The notes under the pieces are model-generated. The model had not been told where the DNA came from. It did not search any database and worked only from the letters and a program-made list of their open reading frames with translations. The translations under genes were made by a program, and so were the position numbers. This document shows, piece after piece, positions 6,124 to 8,373 of a stretch of DNA of 8,373 nucleotides. Origin of the DNA: Candidatus Blautia intestinipullorum (lineage in GTDB: Bacteria; Bacillota; Clostridia; Lachnospirales; Lachnospiraceae); contig DWVA01000049.1 in assembly GCA_019120475.1 (NCBI GenBank), forward strand, positions 1 to 8,373. The letters are read 5' to 3'. Within the stretch, counting starts at the first letter, position 1, and each line of letters begins with the position of its first letter.

Positions 6124-6162
6124 TTTACAGAAACTTTACAATCCGAACACAGGAGATTTAAC
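6124..6162 (+). promoter_or_regulatory. Phased direct repeats resembling a PhoP box
   Basis: Four hexamers start exactly 11 bp apart: TTTACA (6124), TTTACA (6135), AACACA (6146) and TTTAAC (6157). The first two match perfectly the B. subtilis PhoP half-site TT(A/T/C)ACA, and the last two match at 4 of 6 positions. An 11-bp period is what tandem OmpR/PhoB-family dimers bind. The array ends 10 bp before the -10 box at 6173, occupying about -61 to -23 and replacing a missing -35. The repeats are seen directly; the bound protein, plausibly the regulator encoded next door, is inferred. Confidence 0.5.
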
Positions 6163-6172
6163 CCGGAACTTA

Positions 6173-6178
6173 TATACT
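6173..6178 (+). promoter_or_regulatory. -10 box of the response regulator promoter
   Basis: TATACT matches TATAAT at 5 of 6. The -35 position 17 bp upstream reads CAGGAG, which is not recognisable, consistent with an activator-dependent promoter. Initiation near 6185 would give a leader of about 33 bases. Read-through from the glycosyltransferase gene is also possible, as no terminator is visible in 6120-6217. Confidence 0.5.
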
Positions 6179-6202
6179 AAATGAAAAATGGCAAGAAAGT
6201 TC

Positions 6203-6208
6203 GGAGGT
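6203..6208 (+). promoter_or_regulatory. Ribosome binding site that sets the response regulator start
   Basis: GGAGGT lies 9 bases before ATG 6218. The upstream in-frame ATG at 6188 has no Shine-Dalgarno sequence and would be almost at the predicted transcription start. Starting at 6218 also gives the normal receiver-domain N-terminus MIYLVEDD. Confidence 0.85.
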
Positions 6209-6217
6209 AAAATAGAT

Positions 6218-6883
6218 ATGATATATTTGGTAGAGGATGATGAAAGCATCCGTGAGCTTGTGGTATATACACTGAAAAGCCAGGATCTTGAAGCAAAAGG
6301 ATTTGAAAAACCTTCTTTATTCTGGAAGGAACTGGAAAAGGAAGTTCCGTCCTTGATACTTCTGGACATTATGCTTCCAGAGGAGGACGGAATCTCCATT
6401 TTGAAAAAACTGAGGGCAAGACCGGATACACGAAAGCTCCCGATCATTATGCTGACAGCTAAAGGCAGCGAATATGATACGGTAATGGGACTGGACAGCG
6501 GGGCGGATGACTATATTCCCAAGCCTTTCCGTATGATGGAACTGATCTCGCGCATTAAGGCCAGACTCAGAAGAGTAGAGGACAAAGGTGCAGAGGAGTA
6601 CCGGATCGGAAACCTGTATGTATGCCCTTCCAGATATGTAGTAACTGTAAATCAGGAGCCGGTAAGCCTGACTCTGAAGGAATATGAGATGCTCTGTCTT
6701 CTTTTGAAAAACAGCGGCATGGTATTATCCAGAACACAGCTTCTCAATCAGATCTGGGGATATGAATTTGACGGGGAGAGCAGAACCGTGGACGTACATA
6801 TCCGGACGCTGCGCCAGAAGCTGGGAGAGGCGGGTGATCTCATTGAAACGGTGAGAGGCATCGGCTACAAAATGGGAAAGTAA
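6218..6883 (+). CDS. OmpR/PhoB-family response regulator
   Basis: This is a two-component DNA-binding regulator of 221 residues, the usual length. The receiver domain (1-118) has the acidic pair D7-D8, phosphoacceptor D50 in LLDIMLPEEDG, the switch residue T80 in MLTAK and K102 in PKPF, so all phosphorylation residues are intact. The winged-helix output domain (about 126-220) includes LTLKEYEMLCLLL (151-163), the recognition region SRTVDVHIRTLRQKLG (188-203) and the wing GIGYKMG (214-220). It resembles PhoB/PhoP-type regulators, but target and signal cannot be fixed from sequence. No histidine kinase gene is adjacent: a glycosyltransferase lies upstream and topB begins 38 bp downstream. A phased repeat array in its promoter suggests autoregulation. 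The kinase may be encoded elsewhere. Confidence 0.93.
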   Translation: MIYLVEDDESIRELVVYTLKSQDLEAKGFEKPSLFWKELEKEVPSLILLDIMLPEEDGISILKKLRARPDTRKLPIIMLTAKGSEYDTVMGLDSGADDYIPKPFRMMELISRIKARLRRVEDKGAEEYRIGNLYVCPSRYVVTVNQEPVSLTLKEYEMLCLLLKNSGMVLSRTQLLNQIWGYEFDGESRTVDVHIRTLRQKLGEAGDLIETVRGIGYKMGK

Positions 6884-6901
6884 CAGTTTTTTGAACTGTT
6901 A
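6881..6901. repeat. Small inverted repeat at the response regulator stop codon
   Basis: TAACAGTT (6881-6888) and AACTGTTA (6894-6901) form a perfect 8-bp inverted repeat around a 5-base loop. The repeat starts at the TAA stop. No T-run follows (TAAGTAAAAGG), so it is unlikely to be an efficient terminator, and topB is probably co-transcribed. It could slow polymerase, protect a processed 3' end or act as an operator. Confidence 0.35.
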
Positions 6902-6921
6902 TAAGTAAAAGGACAATAAAA

Positions 6922-8373
6922 ATGAAATCACTTGTAATCGCAGAAAAGCCTTCCGTGGCAAGAGATATTGCGCGGGTACTTCACTGCAGCCAGAAGGAAA
7001 ACGGCGCTCTGGAGGGAAAGGAATATGTAGTCACCTGGGCTCTGGGACATCTTGTAACCCTTGCGGACCCGGAAGAATACGACAAAAAATATACAAAATG
7101 GGAGATGAATACGCTTCCTATGATGCCGGAAAAAATGAAGCTGGTGGTGATCCGGCAGACCGCTAAACAGTATCAGGCGGTTAAAAACCAGCTTTTCAGA
7201 AAAGATATCGGAGACATTGTGATCGCCACAGACGCAGGACGAGAGGGGGAACTGGTAGCCCGCTGGATTCTGGAAAAATCCGGCTGCCGTAAACCGATCC
7301 GGCGTCTGTGGATTTCTTCTGTTACAGACAAAGCGATCAGGGATGGATTCCATAATCTGAAAGACGGAAAAGAATACGACAATCTCTACCGGGCGGCGTC
7401 GGCGAGAGCAGAGGCTGACTGGCTGGTAGGAATCAACGGAACGAGAGCACTGACATGTAAATACAATGCGCAGCTTTCCTGCGGGAGAGTACAGACGCCT
7501 ACTCTTGCCATGATCGCGATGCGGGAGGATGAAATCCGGAATTTTAAGCCAAAGGACTATTTCGGGATCACGCTTCAGGCGGGGGGAGTGCAGTGGACAT
7601 GGAAAGACGGTAAAAACGGCGGCACCCGTACATTTCATAAGGAAAAGGCGGAAGAGATACGGGAGAAGGCCGGACATTCCGTACTGGAGATCACCTCTGT
7701 TGAAAAAAAGCCGAAAAAGACACTGGCTCCCGGCTTGTATGACCTGACTACCCTTCAGCGGGAGGCGAACCAGAGGTACGGTTTTTCCGCGAAAGAAACG
7801 CTGAATATCATGCAGAGACTTTATGAAAACCATAAAGTCCTGACATACCCGCGGACCGATTCCCGTTATATTGGAAAAGATGTAGTGCCTACTATCAGGG
7901 AACGGCTGAAAGCCTGCGGAACCGATCCATACCGGAAGCTGGCGGGAGCGCTGCTTACAAAGCCTCTTCAGACAAACGGAAGCTTTGTAGACGATAAAAA
8001 GGTGAGCGATCATCATGCGATCATTCCCACAGAGCAGTTTGTGCAGATCGATCATATGACAAACGAGGAACGGAAAATCTATGATATGGTTGTACGCCGC
8101 TTCCTGAGCGTCCTTTATCCGCCTTCTGTCTATGAGCAGACAGCCGTTGAAGGGAACGCGGCCGGGTACAGCTTTGCTGCCAAAGGCAGATCTGTAAAAG
8201 ATCCGGGCTGGAAGGCCGTATATGAAGAAGGCTTTCAGGAGGATGAGGAGGATACAGAAGCGCAGGAAATGAAAGACCAGAGCCTCCCGGATTTCCATAA
8301 AGGACAACGGATACAGATTGAAAAGATACAGCTTACATCCGGAAAAACAAAGCCCCCGGCCAGATTTACAGAA
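6922..8373 (+). CDS. topB: DNA topoisomerase III, 3' end outside the window
   Basis: This type IA topoisomerase cuts and passes single DNA strands, acting on negatively supercoiled and joined (decatenation, recombination) intermediates. The first 484 residues are present, with no stop before the window ends; whole TopB enzymes in Firmicutes are around 700 residues. The Toprim domain has the N-terminal glutamate E8 in AEKPSVARDIARVL and the metal-binding segment TDAGREGE (103-110). GRVQTPTL (188-195) and the active-site region LTYPRTDSRYI follow, with the DNA-linking tyrosine at Y309, then SDHHAIIPT (362-370). ATG 6922 has AAAAGGA (6907-6913) spaced 8 bases. The residues after 370 continue in the usual TopB fashion without frameshift. 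It follows the response regulator by 38 bp and probably shares its transcript. A chromosomal copy is likely, as no mobile-element genes are near. Confidence 0.95.
   Translation, partial: MKSLVIAEKPSVARDIARVLHCSQKENGALEGKEYVVTWALGHLVTLADPEEYDKKYTKWEMNTLPMMPEKMKLVVIRQTAKQYQAVKNQLFRKDIGDIVIATDAGREGELVARWILEKSGCRKPIRRLWISSVTDKAIRDGFHNLKDGKEYDNLYRAASARAEADWLVGINGTRALTCKYNAQLSCGRVQTPTLAMIAMREDEIRNFKPKDYFGITLQAGGVQWTWKDGKNGGTRTFHKEKAEEIREKAGHSVLEITSVEKKPKKTLAPGLYDLTTLQREANQRYGFSAKETLNIMQRLYENHKVLTYPRTDSRYIGKDVVPTIRERLKACGTDPYRKLAGALLTKPLQTNGSFVDDKKVSDHHAIIPTEQFVQIDHMTNEERKIYDMVVRRFLSVLYPPSVYEQTAVEGNAAGYSFAAKGRSVKDPGWKAVYEEGFQEDEEDTEAQEMKDQSLPDFHKGQRIQIEKIQLTSGKTKPPARFTE

Noticed and set aside
6188..6217. 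Earlier ATG for the response regulator
   Set aside because: There is no Shine-Dalgarno sequence, it is almost at the predicted transcription start, and the extra ten residues precede the normal start of the receiver domain.
6897..6905. Extended -10-like TGTTATAAG before topB
   Set aside because: There is no -35, and transcription would start within the topB ribosome binding site, leaving too short a leader.
6928..8307. 459-codon minus-strand open frame
   Set aside because: It lies opposite topB, whose plus-strand protein carries every expected catalytic motif. The minus-strand product is rich in Phe, Arg, Cys and His with no recognisable domain, so it is a shadow frame.
1..8373. A new multi-gene defence or mobile system
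   Set aside because: All substantial genes belong to familiar housekeeping or envelope families. I found no integrase, transposase, toxin-antitoxin pair, CRISPR array, long repeats or att-like flanks.

Overview
The window looks like an ordinary chromosomal segment of a low-to-mid GC anaerobic Firmicute, most likely Clostridia of the family Lachnospiraceae. This is inferred from the gene families, the strong AGGAGG-type ribosome binding sites, the extended -10 promoters (TGnTATAAT) and the A/T-rich intergenic stretches. I see no mobile element, integrase, CRISPR array, tRNA or rRNA.

Layout: (1) Positions 1-53 are the last codons of an upstream plus-strand gene, closed by a strong intrinsic terminator (72-110). 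(2) A promoter region (about 120-319) with two copies of an extended -10 box drives a 604-residue membrane-anchored L,D-transpeptidase (320-2134). A hairpin and then a small three-helix membrane protein of the DUF3784 type (2202-2498) follow. (3) A bidirectional terminator (2538-2574) separates these from a convergent minus-strand HAD-family phosphatase (2609-3229). (4) The phosphatase promoter sits back to back with a plus-strand promoter for a tightly overlapping cluster: sfsA (3341-4039), mutY (4033-5106) and a family 2 glycosyltransferase (5103-6119). (5) A 98-bp gap holds four 11-bp-phased half-sites resembling a PhoP box, plus a -10 box. It precedes an OmpR/PhoB-type response regulator (6218-6883) with no adjacent histidine kinase. 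(6) topB (DNA topoisomerase III) starts 38 bp later at 6922 and runs off the end of the window; its first 484 codons are present.

Functionally the window mixes cell-envelope genes (L,D-transpeptidase, glycosyltransferase, DUF3784 protein) with DNA maintenance genes (MutY adenine glycosylase, topoisomerase III, the nuclease-fold SfsA) and one transcriptional regulator. I see no obviously new multi-gene system. The best leads are regulatory. One is the phased direct-repeat array in front of the response regulator, which may be autoregulatory. The other is a hairpin between the L,D-transpeptidase and DUF3784 genes whose 5' arm copies the downstream Shine-Dalgarno sequence, so that its 3' arm could pair with either.
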